From the NCBI RefSeq assembly GCF_041053105.1, contig NZ_CP163444.1, positions 6,356,501-6,420,500 of the forward strand: DNA of 64,000 nucleotides, in the 5' to 3' direction. Position numbers and translations under genes: made by a program. The first letter of the stretch is position 1; the number at the start of each line of letters is the position of its first letter. The notes beneath the pieces were generated by a model. That model was given only the letters and a program-made list of their open reading frames with translations. It ran no database searches and had not been told where the DNA came from. Shown piece by piece: positions 35,014 through 43,615 of this stretch. The stretch is from Streptomyces sp. R44 (GTDB lineage: Bacteria > Actinomycetota > Actinomycetes > Streptomycetales > Streptomycetaceae).

Positions 35014-35688
35014 TCAGGCCGGCGGCCTCGGCGCGTCGGTCAGGCCGTCCAGCGCCGTCGCGCTCACCGGAGCCGTTCCCGTCAGGGTGCCCAGCAGTGC
35101 CTGGGCGAGGACGGTCGCGGTGCCGATCCGGCCGTCCTCGCGCTCGTCGCCGGTGACCTTCCCGATGACCGCGTCGCGTACCGCGTACGAGATGGCGACG
35201 TCCCCGAACAGTTCGGGGAACGACAGCGCCATCATGCACACGCCCACGTTGGCGGAGAGGATCGACTGGCCGGCCAACTCCGGGGCCGTCCGCAGCCGTC
35301 CGGCGTCGCCGCAGCGCTCCACGGCCTTCAGCAGGATCGCCTGCGCCTCCTTGATGGCCTGCGGCTTGGCGTCGCCCGTCGGCGTGAACATCAGGCGGTA
35401 GAGGTACGGGTTGCGCAGCGCGAACGCGACGTGGCTGTCCCAGGCCGTGCGCAGGTCCGCCACCGGGTCCTCGGTGAGCGGGTTCCGCCGCTTCTCGGCG
35501 AGGAAGCGCTCGAAGCCGATGTCGGCCACCGCCGTGAGCAGCCCCTGCTTGTCGCCGAACTGACGGTAGATCTCCGGCGCGCCGACCTTCGCCCGGTCGC
35601 AGATGGCACGGGTCGAGATCGCCAGCGCGTCCTTGGTGGCGAGCAGTTCCCCGGTGGCTTCCAGGATGCGCTCTCGTGCCGTCGACAT
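35014..35688 (-). CDS. TetR/AcrR-family transcriptional regulator
   Basis: A 224-residue TetR-type regulator. The N-terminal helix-turn-helix is ILEATGELLATKDALAISTRAICDRAKVGAPEIYRQFGDKQGLL (residues about 9-52, given here as the family landmark RAKVGAPEIYRQFGDK). The C-terminal ligand domain is helical and matches a WHG/AcrR-C type fold only loosely. ATG 35688 was chosen over GTG 35697; GGGAG lies close upstream. It is transcribed divergently from the MBL-fold lipoprotein gene, and the 155-base spacer contains TA-rich inverted elements (for example CGACG-TTAT-CGTCG at 35737-35750) suitable as operators. The likely target is therefore its neighbour and itself. Ligand unknown. Confidence 0.85.
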   Translation of the reverse strand: MSTARERILEATGELLATKDALAISTRAICDRAKVGAPEIYRQFGDKQGLLTAVADIGFERFLAEKRRNPLTEDPVADLRTAWDSHVAFALRNPYLYRLMFTPTGDAKPQAIKEAQAILLKAVERCGDAGRLRTAPELAGQSILSANVGVCMMALSFPELFGDVAISYAVRDAVIGKVTGDEREDGRIGTATVLAQALLGTLTGTAPVSATALDGLTDAPRPPA

Positions 35689-35736
35689 GGCTCCCACGAT
35701 AACAGCGTTAACAGTGCTGACCTGGGAGACCGACTT

Positions 35737-35750
35737 CGACGTTATCGTCG
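35737..35750. promoter_or_regulatory. inverted repeat in the TetR/MBL divergent promoter region
   Basis: CGACG and CGTCG flank TTAT. CGATAAC at 35698-35704 is the inverse of GTTATCG at 35741-35747. TAGCGT (35765-35770) could be the -10 of the MBL gene. Together they make a plausible TetR-controlled divergent promoter. Confidence 0.4.
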
Positions 35751-35843
35751 CTTACGTATTGTGTTAGCGTGTTGAACATGCCCGGGGGGTGGCGCGCCTC
35801 CGAGCCCTCCTGTCGTACGCAACGCGAGAGCTGGTGTTCCCCC

Positions 35844-36743
35844 ATGAGCCGTTCGACGTTCCTCCGACGACGCGTCACCTCGGGCGCCGTCGCCGCCACC
35901 GCTGGCGTGGCCCTCCTCGCCGGCTGCGGCGGCGGCACGGACGAGGACACCGCCGCCCCCACCAGGGCGTTCACCGCCACGCACATCGGCGGGCCGACCA
36001 CGATCCTGGAGATCGGCGGCGTGCGCCTGCTGCTCGACCCCACCTTCGACGGGCCGAAGAAGTACAGGAGCGGCCTGGAGAAGACACAGGCCCCCGCGCT
36101 CGGCATCGACGGGATCGGCCGGATCGACGCCGTACTGCTCTCGCACGACCAGCACGACGACAACCTCGACGACAAGGGCCGCGCCTTCCTCAAGGACGTC
36201 CCCGTCGTCCTCTCCACGCCCGGCGCCCGGAAGCGGCTCGGCGACCACGTCACCGGCATGAAGAGCTGGGAATCCCGGCAGGTGAAGACCGCCGCGGGCG
36301 CGGTCGAGGTGACCGCCGTGCCCGCCCTCCACGGCCCCGACGGCGTCGACCGCGGCGCCGACGGCGAGGTCACCGGCTTCGTCCTCAGCGGCGAGGGCGT
36401 CCCCACCACCTACATCTCCGGGGACAACGCCTCGGTCAAGGTCGCGGGGGAGGTCGGTGACCGGGTCAGGAAGGAGATCGGCCCCATCGACACGGCCGTC
36501 CTCTTCGCCGGCGCCGCCCGCACCCCCGCGATCCTCGGCAACGCCCCGCTGACCCTCACCTCCGCGAACGCCGCCGAGGTGGCGAAGGACCTCGACCCCC
36601 GCAGGGTGGTCGCGGTGCACACCGACAGCTGGAACATCTACTCCGAGGACATGACGTCCCTGGTCAAGGCGTTCCAGGAGCGCGGCATCGCCGCCAAGCT
36701 CGTCGACCTCGCGCCCGCCGGCGCCCCGAAGAGCCTCTCCTGA
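35844..36743 (+). CDS. MBL-fold metallo-hydrolase, Tat-type lipoprotein
   Basis: A 299-residue protein. The N-terminus has twin arginines (STFLRRRVTSG), a hydrophobic stretch and a lipobox (LLAGC at about 25-29), so it is predicted to be exported by Tat and anchored outside the membrane. The rest is a UlaG-like metallo-beta-lactamase fold. The metal motif reads LLSHDQHDDNLDD, a subfamily variant of HxHxDH in which one histidine is Gln and another Asn. Later ligands are in VPALHGPDG, ISGDN and VAVHTDSW. ATG 35844 gives the signal peptide at the N-terminus; an in-frame ATG at 35778 lies seven bases after a -10-like TAGCGT. The substrate is unknown. Confidence 0.85.
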   Translation: MSRSTFLRRRVTSGAVAATAGVALLAGCGGGTDEDTAAPTRAFTATHIGGPTTILEIGGVRLLLDPTFDGPKKYRSGLEKTQAPALGIDGIGRIDAVLLSHDQHDDNLDDKGRAFLKDVPVVLSTPGARKRLGDHVTGMKSWESRQVKTAAGAVEVTAVPALHGPDGVDRGADGEVTGFVLSGEGVPTTYISGDNASVKVAGEVGDRVRKEIGPIDTAVLFAGAARTPAILGNAPLTLTSANAAEVAKDLDPRRVVAVHTDSWNIYSEDMTSLVKAFQERGIAAKLVDLAPAGAPKSLS

Positions 36744-36832
36744 CACCTCCTCACGCCGGACGGCGCCCCCAGGAGCCTCTCCTGACACCTCCTCACGCCC
36801 GACGGCGCCCCCAGGACCCTCTCCTGACACCC
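36719..36832 (+). repeat. 42-bp tandem repeats carrying the MBL gene 3' end
   Basis: Copy one (36719-36760) contains the last codons and TGA of the MBL gene; copy two (36761-36802) and a partial copy three (36803-36832) follow. AGCCTCTCCTGACACC is common to copies one and two, and each copy retains the TGA in register. The period is a multiple of three. Confidence 0.92.
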
Positions 36833-36868
36833 CGTCGTTTCTCTCGACCCTCGATGAAAGGAAGCCTC

Positions 36869-37486
36869 ATGACCGCCTCCACCACCCTCCGCGATGTGAT
36901 CGGACTGCCCCAGGAGCTGCCGCGACTGGGCGAGTCCGCCCTGATCCTGGTCGACTTCCAGAACACCTACCGCACCGGTGTCATGCGCCTCGACGGGGCC
37001 GAGGAGGCCCTGGCCGCCGGGGCCAGGCTGCTCGCCGCCGCCCGCGCCACCGGTGCGCCGGTCGTCCACATCGTCAACGACGGCGGGGAGGGCACTCCGT
37101 ACGACATCCGGGCCGAGATCGGCTCGATCAGCGACGAAGTCGCCCCGATCGAGGGCGAGAAGGTCGTCGTCAAGCAGTTCCCCAACGCCTTCCACGCCAC
37201 CGACCTGGAGGACACCCTCAAGGACCTCGGCGTCAGCGGCGACCTCGTCATCGCCGGCTTCATGACGCACATGTGCGTCCTCTTCACCGCCCAGGGCGCC
37301 TTCAACCTCGGCTACCGCCCGACCGTGGTCGCCGAGGCCACCGCCACCCGCCCCCTGGAGGCGCCCGACGGCACCGTCCAGTCCTCCGAGGCCCTCCAAG
37401 CCGCGAGCCTGACGACGGTCAGGGACCTGTTCGGCACGGTGGCGCGCACGGTCGACGAGCTCCTCGCCCCGGCGTCCGCCGGCTGA
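36869..37486 (+). CDS. isochorismatase-family cysteine hydrolase
   Basis: A 205-residue cysteine hydrolase. The catalytic triad is visible: Asp29 in ILVDFQNTY, Lys102 in VVVKQFPNAF and Cys136 in FMTHMCVLFTA, preceded by a conserved IAGF turn. Family members hydrolyse isochorismate, nicotinamide, carbamoyl amides or N-carbamoyl compounds, and the sequence alone does not say which. No carrier-protein domain is attached, so it is not a siderophore ArCP fusion. ATG 36869 follows AAAGGAAG. It may be co-transcribed with the MBL gene, though the intervening 125 bases are mainly the duplicated 3' end of that gene. Confidence 0.88.
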   Translation: MTASTTLRDVIGLPQELPRLGESALILVDFQNTYRTGVMRLDGAEEALAAGARLLAAARATGAPVVHIVNDGGEGTPYDIRAEIGSISDEVAPIEGEKVVVKQFPNAFHATDLEDTLKDLGVSGDLVIAGFMTHMCVLFTAQGAFNLGYRPTVVAEATATRPLEAPDGTVQSSEALQAASLTTVRDLFGTVARTVDELLAPASAG

Positions 37487-37512
37487 CGCCTCCGTGGCGC
37501 GTGGCACCCGGA

Positions 37513-37534
37513 GTTCACCGGGGGTGCGCCTGAA
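37513..37534 (+). promoter_or_regulatory. PHO-box-like direct repeat upstream of YfhO
   Basis: GTTCACCGGGG followed directly by GTGCGCCTGAA are two 11-base units. The first matches the GTTCACC core of the Streptomyces PhoP box, the second is weak. It lies 127 bases before the YfhO start. Confidence 0.4.
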
Positions 37535-37639
37535 GAGCGCCTGCCGATCGGTTGCGGGTCGCCCGCCTCGGCGGTAATGGCGGTCGGCCCGTGACGACCC
37601 CTCCGGGCGTCTCCGTGCTGTGCGCCCCCTGGAGGATGT

Positions 37640-40207
37640 GTGCCACCCGCCGCCGAGGCCGTGTACGTCGAGGACCCCGAGCGCCGGACCGTACCCGACG
37701 AGCTCGGCGGCGACGCACGGCGGCGGTTCGCGGGCCCACGGGCCCCGGCCGCCGCCGCGCTGCTCACCGCCGTGCTGTTCTGCCTCGCCACCCGGCTCTC
37801 CCGGACGTACCCCTTCGGCCCGGTGACCAGGAACACCGTCGACCTCGGCCAGCAGTACCTGCCGTTCCACGCCTACTGGCGGGCCTTCCTGCTCGGCGAG
37901 ACGCACGGGGACGCCTTCCTCAACTGGAACTCCGGCTTCGGCTCCAACTTCCTCGGCGACATCGGCACCTATCTGAGCAGCCCCTTCGACCTGCTCGTCG
38001 TGCTCTTCCCGGCGGACCGCGTCGAACTCGCCCTGTACGTCGTCACCGCCGCCAAGATCAGCGCGGCGGCGGCCGCGATGGCCCTGCTGCTCCTGCGGCT
38101 GCGCCCCGGCCCGTGGCCGGTCGCCGCCGCCCTCGGCACCGCCTACGCCCTCTCGGGCTGGACCCTCGGCAACGGCGCCACCGTCCCGATGTGGCTCGAC
38201 GGGCTCGTCGCCTTCCCGCTTCTCTGCCTGGTCGGCGAGTGGGCCCGCACCGGCCGCCGTCCCGTCCTCGGCCCCCTCGTCGTCGCCCTCGCCTGGATCG
38301 CCAACTTCTACACCGCGTACATGGCGACCCTCGGCGCGGCCGTCGTCCTCCTCGTGCGCCTCCTCACCGCCGAGGAGACGGCCACCGCACGGCAGCGCCT
38401 CGCCGCTGCGCTCCGGGCCGCCCGGGGCGTCCTCATCGGCGTCGGGCTCGCCGCGCCGCTCGTCGTGGTCGTCTTCCTCGCCACGAAGGTCGCCGACCCC
38501 ACTCCGGAGACCACCTTCGCGCCGGCGCCCTGGACGGACGTCCTCGCCCGGTTGCTGCCCGCGACCGCGAGCGGCGCCAGCCCCGCCCTCTTCATCGGCA
38601 CCCCCGCCCTCACGCTCGCCCTGACCCTGCCCTTCAACCGGGCCGTCGCCCCACGCGTCCGGGCCGGCTGGACGGCCGCGATCGTCCTGGTGACGCTCTC
38701 CCTCCAGTGGGAGCCCACCCATCTCCTGTGGCACGCGGGCGCCTCGCCCAACGGCAATCCGTACCGCCAGACCTTCGTCCTGTGCGGCCTGCTGCTGATC
38801 GCCGCCTGGTTCTCCGCCGCCCGGGGCGTGCCCCGACCGACCGCGCTCCTCGCCGGCGTGGTGCTCCTCGGAGCCCTGGCGTGGACGGCCCGGGGGAGCG
38901 TCGACATCGACCGGTGGACCTTCCCCGCCTTCGGCGCGGCCGTGCTCCTGGCGCTCGCCGCGGGCCTCCTGGCCCTCGTCGGCGACCGCCGGAACCACGC
39001 GCGCGTACGCACCGATCAGGCCCGCGACCGCCGGCCCGCCGCGCGCGTACTCCCCGTCCTCGCCGTCGTCCTGCTCGTCGCCGGGCAGGCGGGCGAGGCG
39101 GCCGTCAACGGGAAGCGGATCGAGGAGCAGCAGCGCGACAAGGTCGCCTGGTCGCCCCGGATCGGCCCCTGGCACGCCACCGCCGCCGCCGAGGTGGCCC
39201 GCGCCGACGACTGGCCCCGCCACCGCACGGACCCCGGCGAGGTCCCCGGAGGCAACGACGTGCTGCTCGTCGGAGGGCAGGGCGCCGACTACTACAGCAG
39301 CCTCACCGCGGACGTGACCTCCCGCACCCTGGCCTCGCTCGGCTTCGGCTACTACGCCAAGGGCCGGCACCCGGTCAGCCTCGACAACCCCGTCGCGGAC
39401 GCCCTCTTCTCCATCGGCACCCGACTGCGCTCGCGGCCCACGGAGCCGGTACGGCAGGACGCCCTGCCCCGCGCCACGGTCACCGCCACCACCACCCCCG
39501 TACCGCCCCTGGTCACCGTCCGTCCGCCGGAGCGGCCCGCCACGCACCCCGGGGACTCGGCCTTCGCCCGGCAGGAGCGCCTCCTCGGCGCCGACGTGTA
39601 CGAGCTGCCCGCCCCGAGCCGTACCGGACGCACCCTCACCGCCCGCTGTCCCGCGGGCTCCCAGGTCTGGTTCTGGGCACCCGAGTACAAGGGCACGGCG
39701 GCCCTCGCGGGGGAGCGGCCCGTGGGCTTCGACGGCAGGCCGCCCGCCGTGCGCGCCCCCCTGCAGGCCCTCGGCACCGTCCCGGCCTCCGGCGCGGTAC
39801 GGATCGACCTCGGGCCCCAGGGCAAGGTGCGGCTGCCCCGGGAGCCGATCGGCTGCCTGGTCCGCGCCCGGCTCGACTCCGCCGTACGGCAGCTCACCGC
39901 CACCGGCGCCACGCGCGTGCGTGCCGACGGACACACCGTCACCGCCGAACTGCCGCCGGGCAGCGAGGGCGTCGCGGTTCTCGCCGCGCCGCGCATCTCC
40001 GGCTGGCGCTGCTCCGCCGGCGATGCGGACGCCCGACCCCCGCGCGCGTACGAGGGCCTCGTCGCCGTCCCCCTCGACGGACGGGCGAGCACGGTCAGCT
40101 GCTCCTTCCGGCCGCCGGGGCTCCGGCTCGGCGGCGCGGTCGGCGCGGCGGCGCTCCTCGCGCTCGCGACGACGGCGCTCCTGCACCGCCGGCGGGCCCG
40201 CCGGTGA
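37640..40207 (+). CDS. YfhO-family multispanning membrane glycosyltransferase-like protein
   Basis: An 855-residue protein with about 12 membrane segments, a GT-C type fold, and a C-terminal extracytoplasmic beta-rich domain ending in a last membrane helix (LGGAVGAAALLALATTALL). Family hallmarks are GQQYLPFHAYWRAFL and FLNWNSGFGSNFLGD near the N-terminus. In Bacillus, YfhO adds sugars to teichoic acids using a lipid-linked donor. The next two genes are glycosyltransferases of surface polymers, so a role in decorating a cell-wall glycopolymer is likely. GTG 37640 follows GGAGG at only four bases, a short spacing. A PHO-box-like repeat is upstream. Confidence 0.86.
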   Translation: MPPAAEAVYVEDPERRTVPDELGGDARRRFAGPRAPAAAALLTAVLFCLATRLSRTYPFGPVTRNTVDLGQQYLPFHAYWRAFLLGETHGDAFLNWNSGFGSNFLGDIGTYLSSPFDLLVVLFPADRVELALYVVTAAKISAAAAAMALLLLRLRPGPWPVAAALGTAYALSGWTLGNGATVPMWLDGLVAFPLLCLVGEWARTGRRPVLGPLVVALAWIANFYTAYMATLGAAVVLLVRLLTAEETATARQRLAAALRAARGVLIGVGLAAPLVVVVFLATKVADPTPETTFAPAPWTDVLARLLPATASGASPALFIGTPALTLALTLPFNRAVAPRVRAGWTAAIVLVTLSLQWEPTHLLWHAGASPNGNPYRQTFVLCGLLLIAAWFSAARGVPRPTALLAGVVLLGALAWTARGSVDIDRWTFPAFGAAVLLALAAGLLALVGDRRNHARVRTDQARDRRPAARVLPVLAVVLLVAGQAGEAAVNGKRIEEQQRDKVAWSPRIGPWHATAAAEVARADDWPRHRTDPGEVPGGNDVLLVGGQGADYYSSLTADVTSRTLASLGFGYYAKGRHPVSLDNPVADALFSIGTRLRSRPTEPVRQDALPRATVTATTTPVPPLVTVRPPERPATHPGDSAFARQERLLGADVYELPAPSRTGRTLTARCPAGSQVWFWAPEYKGTAALAGERPVGFDGRPPAVRAPLQALGTVPASGAVRIDLGPQGKVRLPREPIGCLVRARLDSAVRQLTATGATRVRADGHTVTAELPPGSEGVAVLAAPRISGWRCSAGDADARPPRAYEGLVAVPLDGRASTVSCSFRPPGLRLGGAVGAAALLALATTALLHRRRARR

Positions 40208-40233
40208 CCGGGTTCGCGCCCGGGACGACAAGA

Positions 40234-40281
40234 GTTCACCCGGAGTGCACGCACGGATCGTTCACCCGGAGAAGTCGGTCG
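40234..40281 (+). promoter_or_regulatory. PHO-box-like direct repeats upstream of the GT2 gene
   Basis: GTTCACCCGGA occurs twice, at 40234-40244 and 40260-40270. The first is followed by GTGCACGCACG, making an 11-base tandem, then GATC, then the second copy. GTTCACC is the core of PhoP direct-repeat units in Streptomyces. The GT2 start is about 56-103 bases downstream. Confidence 0.5.
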
Positions 40282-40336
40282 TTACTGTGCCCGCCGTAAC
40301 GGCGTTAAATTGTTCGATTCAGCGTGGGGATCCCGA

Positions 40337-41302
40337 GTGCCGAAACTGTCCGTCGTCGTACCGTTCCACAATGTCGGGGCCTACGCGCCCGACACCCTGC
40401 GCAGTCTCGCGAACAACGCGGATCCGGAATTCGAGTTCCTGCTGATCGACGACTGCTCGACGGACGACACCCCGGAGATCCTCGACCGCTGGCGCGACCG
40501 CCTGCCGAACGCCACCGTCATCCGGCACGAGACGAACAGGGGCGTCGCCCAGGCCCGCAACACCGGAATCGACGCGGCGACCGGCGACTACCTCACCTTT
40601 CTCGACGGCGACGACTGGTACGCGCCCGGCCACCTGAGCGCGGCCGTCGCCGGAATCTCCCGCCTGGACTGCGATTTCGCCCGGACCGACCACGTCCTGT
40701 CGGAGGGCCGGAAGCGGCAGATCCGCTATGCCCCGGCCAAGCGCCGGGACACCGTGATGGACCCCAGGGACGGCATCTCGCCGGCCAGCATGGTCACGAT
40801 GGTCGACTATCCCTTCGTCCCCTTCGGAATTTACAGCGGACGCCTTTTCGAGAAGGGCGAATCCCGCTTCGAGACGTCTCTCAGAACCGCCGAGGACCGC
40901 CTCTGGATCTGGCGCCTCCACCTCAAGGCGCGCACCTTCGCGGCGCTTTCCCTGCACGGCGTCTTCTACCGGCGGGGCGTCACCACCTCGCTCACCCAGA
41001 TCACCGACAACCGGCAGCTGGACTTCATTCCCTCGTACGACCTCCTGCTCGACGACGTCTCCCGGGACGTGGAGGCGGACCGCTTCCTCCCGAAGGCGGT
41101 CCGCACCTACTGCGCGATGATCGCCTTCCACATGGGGAAGGCCGCCTCGTACGAGCCCGCCGTCGCCGCGCGGCTGCGCGCCGACGTCCGCGACGCCCTG
41201 CACCGCATGCCGCAGGACGTCCTCGACGAGACCCTCGCCACCATGGACACCCCGCGCAGCACCCTCCTGCGGAGCCTGCGCGACACCGGAAGGACCGCCT
41301 GA
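40337..41302 (+). CDS. GT2-family glycosyltransferase
   Basis: A 321-residue enzyme with a GT-A fold. LSVVVPFHNVGAYAPDTL begins the nucleotide-binding region, IDDCSTDDT gives the first aspartates, and LTFLDGDDWY holds the DxD-like metal motif. Residues 210-321 are a helical C-terminal extension. No membrane helix is present. GTG 40337 yields a start at VPKLSVVVPFHN as in homologs. The gene is followed after 3 bases by the polysialyltransferase-like gene, so the two form an operon, and YfhO is upstream. The substrate is likely an activated sugar for a cell-surface polymer. The upstream region has two GTTCACCCGGA repeats. Confidence 0.9.
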   Translation: MPKLSVVVPFHNVGAYAPDTLRSLANNADPEFEFLLIDDCSTDDTPEILDRWRDRLPNATVIRHETNRGVAQARNTGIDAATGDYLTFLDGDDWYAPGHLSAAVAGISRLDCDFARTDHVLSEGRKRQIRYAPAKRRDTVMDPRDGISPASMVTMVDYPFVPFGIYSGRLFEKGESRFETSLRTAEDRLWIWRLHLKARTFAALSLHGVFYRRGVTTSLTQITDNRQLDFIPSYDLLLDDVSRDVEADRFLPKAVRTYCAMIAFHMGKAASYEPAVAARLRADVRDALHRMPQDVLDETLATMDTPRSTLLRSLRDTGRTA

Positions 41303-41305
41303 CCC

Positions 41306-42673
41306 ATGGCCCCCGCCCCCGCGAAGGCGCCCGCCCCCGACCTGCCGGTCCAGATCTTCCAGGTGTCCACCCTGTACGGCGCGGCCACCCTGGCCGCCGC
41401 GCTCGACGCCGGACAGTTCGGCCCCCGCCACTCCGCCCGCAGGCTCCTGCTGCTCTCGCACCACGCCGAGATCCCGGAGACCGCGCTGCGCCTGGAGACC
41501 ATGACCGGGTACGGGCGGATCGCCGCCCGCTTCGACGGCACCCTCGACTGGAACGAGACGATCCACCCGTACCACCCCGCCACCTGGGCGCCCCGCCCCG
41601 AGGAGGCCCCGCTGTGGCAGCGCGTGCTGCGCACCGCCTGGGACCTCGGCACCGGCCCGGTCGAGCTGATCGTCGAGTCCATCCAGGTCAACCCGGCCAA
41701 GGCGCTCGCCGGGGCCTTCCCCGAGAGCGCCCTGCACGTCTACGCCGACGGCCTGATGAGCTACGGCCCGACCCGCTCCGAGCTCGCGCAGTCGATCGCC
41801 TGCCGCGTCCGCCGGGTCCTCCACCTCGACCTCGTGCCCGGCCTGCGCCCCCTCCTCCTGAGCGAGTACGGGGTCGAGCCCGAACTCGTCCCCGACGCCG
41901 CCTTCCGCGCCGTCCTCGCCGAGATCGCCGAGGAGGCGGCCGACGACCCCGAGATCGCCCGGGCGGCCGCCGCCGAGCCGACGGCCCTGCTGCTCGGCCA
42001 GTACCTCGCCGCCCTCTCCCTCCTCACCGCCGAGGAGGAGGAGGAGCTGCACGTGCGGATGCTGCGCGGGGCAGCCGCGGCCGGGCACCGCTCGATCGTC
42101 TTCAAGCCGCATCCGACCGCGCCCGCCCGCTACTCCCAGGCCCTGGACGAGGAGGCCGCCCGGAGCGGTGTGCGGCTCACGGTCCTGGACGGGCCGCTGC
42201 TCGCCGAGACCTTCTACGAGCGCTGCCGGCCCCGGCTCGTCGTCGGCTGCTTCTCCACGGCGATGCTCACCGCCGCCGTCCACTACGACGTCCCCATCGC
42301 GCGCGTGGGCACGACCGAGGTCCTCGAACGCCTCACCCCCTTCGAGAACAGCAACCGGATCCCGCTCACCGTCGTCGACCACCTCGTCGCGGACCTGGAG
42401 GGCGGTGAGGAGCCCGCCGTCCCCGGGGTGGCCCCGGACTCGCTCACGCCGCTGGTCCGGGCCGTCGGCTACTGCATGCGGCACAAGGTCCATCCGGGAC
42501 TCCGGAAGGAGGCCGCCGCCTTCCTGGCGGAGCACCACGCCGACCCCGGCACCGCGCTCCACTTCACCGCCGAACGGCTGACCGAGCTCGGCCTGCCGGG
42601 CGGCGGGCCCGTCCCGCGGCGCACGGGCGCGTCCCGGCTGCGCCGCGGCCTGGCCCGGAGCCGCCGCGGCTGA
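41306..42673 (+). CDS. polysialyltransferase-family glycosyltransferase
   Basis: A 455-residue protein of the bacterial alpha-2,8-polysialyltransferase family (GT52/GT38-like fold). The HP motif is present in SIVFKPHPTAPARY, and a downstream CFSTAMLTAA segment corresponds to the donor-binding serine motif. Streptomycetes make Kdn-containing teichulosonic acids, and homologs in S. coelicolor function in that pathway, so a nonulosonate polymer is one plausible product. No membrane segment is obvious. It starts 3 bases after the GT2 stop. The C-terminus is basic (RRTGASRLRRGLARSRRG), as if to bind membrane lipids. Actual sugar is an inference. Confidence 0.83.
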   Translation: MAPAPAKAPAPDLPVQIFQVSTLYGAATLAAALDAGQFGPRHSARRLLLLSHHAEIPETALRLETMTGYGRIAARFDGTLDWNETIHPYHPATWAPRPEEAPLWQRVLRTAWDLGTGPVELIVESIQVNPAKALAGAFPESALHVYADGLMSYGPTRSELAQSIACRVRRVLHLDLVPGLRPLLLSEYGVEPELVPDAAFRAVLAEIAEEAADDPEIARAAAAEPTALLLGQYLAALSLLTAEEEEELHVRMLRGAAAAGHRSIVFKPHPTAPARYSQALDEEAARSGVRLTVLDGPLLAETFYERCRPRLVVGCFSTAMLTAAVHYDVPIARVGTTEVLERLTPFENSNRIPLTVVDHLVADLEGGEEPAVPGVAPDSLTPLVRAVGYCMRHKVHPGLRKEAAAFLAEHHADPGTALHFTAERLTELGLPGGGPVPRRTGASRLRRGLARSRRG

Positions 42674-42683
42674 GCGGAGGAGA

Positions 42684-43457
42684 TCAGCGGTCGATGGACC
42701 TGACCAGGGTGAAGACCGCGCCCTCCGGGTCCGCCACCAGGGCGAGCCGGCCCGCCGTGCCCTCGCGCGGCGGGCGCAGCACCTGGCCGCCGAGCTCCAC
42801 AACGAGCCGCGCGGCCGCGTCCGTGTCGGCGACCTCGAAGTACGTCATCCAGTGCGGGCCCCGGTCCCGGGGCAGCGCGTTGCCGACGCCGTGCAGCGAG
42901 GCCACCGGGACCCCGGCCACGTGCAGCGTCGCGTAGTCGTGGTCGGCGGAGACGATCGGCTCGACCTCGTAGCCGAAGACCGTCCGGTAGAACTTGCCGA
43001 TCGAGGACGTCTCGTACGTGAGGAGCTCGTTCCACACCGGGGTCCCCGGAGGTCCCGCGACCACCGTGCCGTGGTGCGCCTCCGCCTGCCAGACCCCGAA
43101 GACCGCGCCGGCCGGGTCGGAGCAGATCGCCATGCGGCCCGCCTCGCCCGCGTCCAGCGGGCCGACGGCCACGGTGCCGCCGCAGCAGCGGATGTTCTCG
43201 GCGGTCTCGTCGGCGTCCTCGGCGGCCAGATAGGGGGTCCAGGCGATGCGCAGGTTCCGGTCGGGCGGCAGCTGGCCGATGCCCGCCACCTCCTTGCCGC
43301 CGAGCAGCGCGCGCACGTACGGGCCGAGCTGCTGCGGACCGGGCACGAACTCCCAGTCGAAGAGCGCGTTGTAGAACTCCTGCGTGGCGTCAATCCCGTG
43401 CACCATCAGGCTCACCCAGCAGGGTGTGCCGGGGGATCGGGGAGTCGCCTCGGTCAT
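42684..43457 (-). CDS. VOC-family (glyoxalase-like) protein with two domains
   Basis: A 257-residue protein with two tandem vicinal-oxygen-chelate domains (about 10-125 and 135-255). Each has the pattern of beta-alpha-beta-beta-beta units and a conserved SD/ADPxGAVFG-type strand (CSDPAGAVFGVW and VADPEGAVFTLV). Streptomyces have many such paired-domain proteins, in some of which the metal ligands have been lost. The function is not predictable. ATG 43457 is preceded by GGAGAG on its strand. It converges on the polysialyltransferase gene with only 10 bases between the stops and is divergent from the rhodanese gene. Confidence 0.87.
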   Translation of the reverse strand: MTEATPRSPGTPCWVSLMVHGIDATQEFYNALFDWEFVPGPQQLGPYVRALLGGKEVAGIGQLPPDRNLRIAWTPYLAAEDADETAENIRCCGGTVAVGPLDAGEAGRMAICSDPAGAVFGVWQAEAHHGTVVAGPPGTPVWNELLTYETSSIGKFYRTVFGYEVEPIVSADHDYATLHVAGVPVASLHGVGNALPRDRGPHWMTYFEVADTDAAARLVVELGGQVLRPPREGTAGRLALVADPEGAVFTLVRSIDR

Positions 43458-43615
43458 CGTCACTCTCTCCTCGGACCATCGTCGTGGCCGTGCCCGTCCG
43501 ATGGTGACACCGACGGGCGCGCGCCGCGCCCCGGACGCACCGAACATGGCGCGATCCGGTCAGAGGTCGCAGGGTCCGTCCCCCGTGGCCGTGCGGCTGC
43601 GCGAGGATGGCTCCC

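Noticed and set aside
36638..40231. 1197-codon minus-strand frame opposite the isochorismatase and YfhO genes
   Set aside because: Covers several recognisable plus-strand genes and has repetitive Glu/Gly/Arg composition typical of the antisense of GC-rich codons.
37552..40299. 915-codon plus-strand frame overlapping YfhO
   Set aside because: Arg/Pro-rich shadow in another frame; the YfhO frame has clear membrane helices and family motifs.
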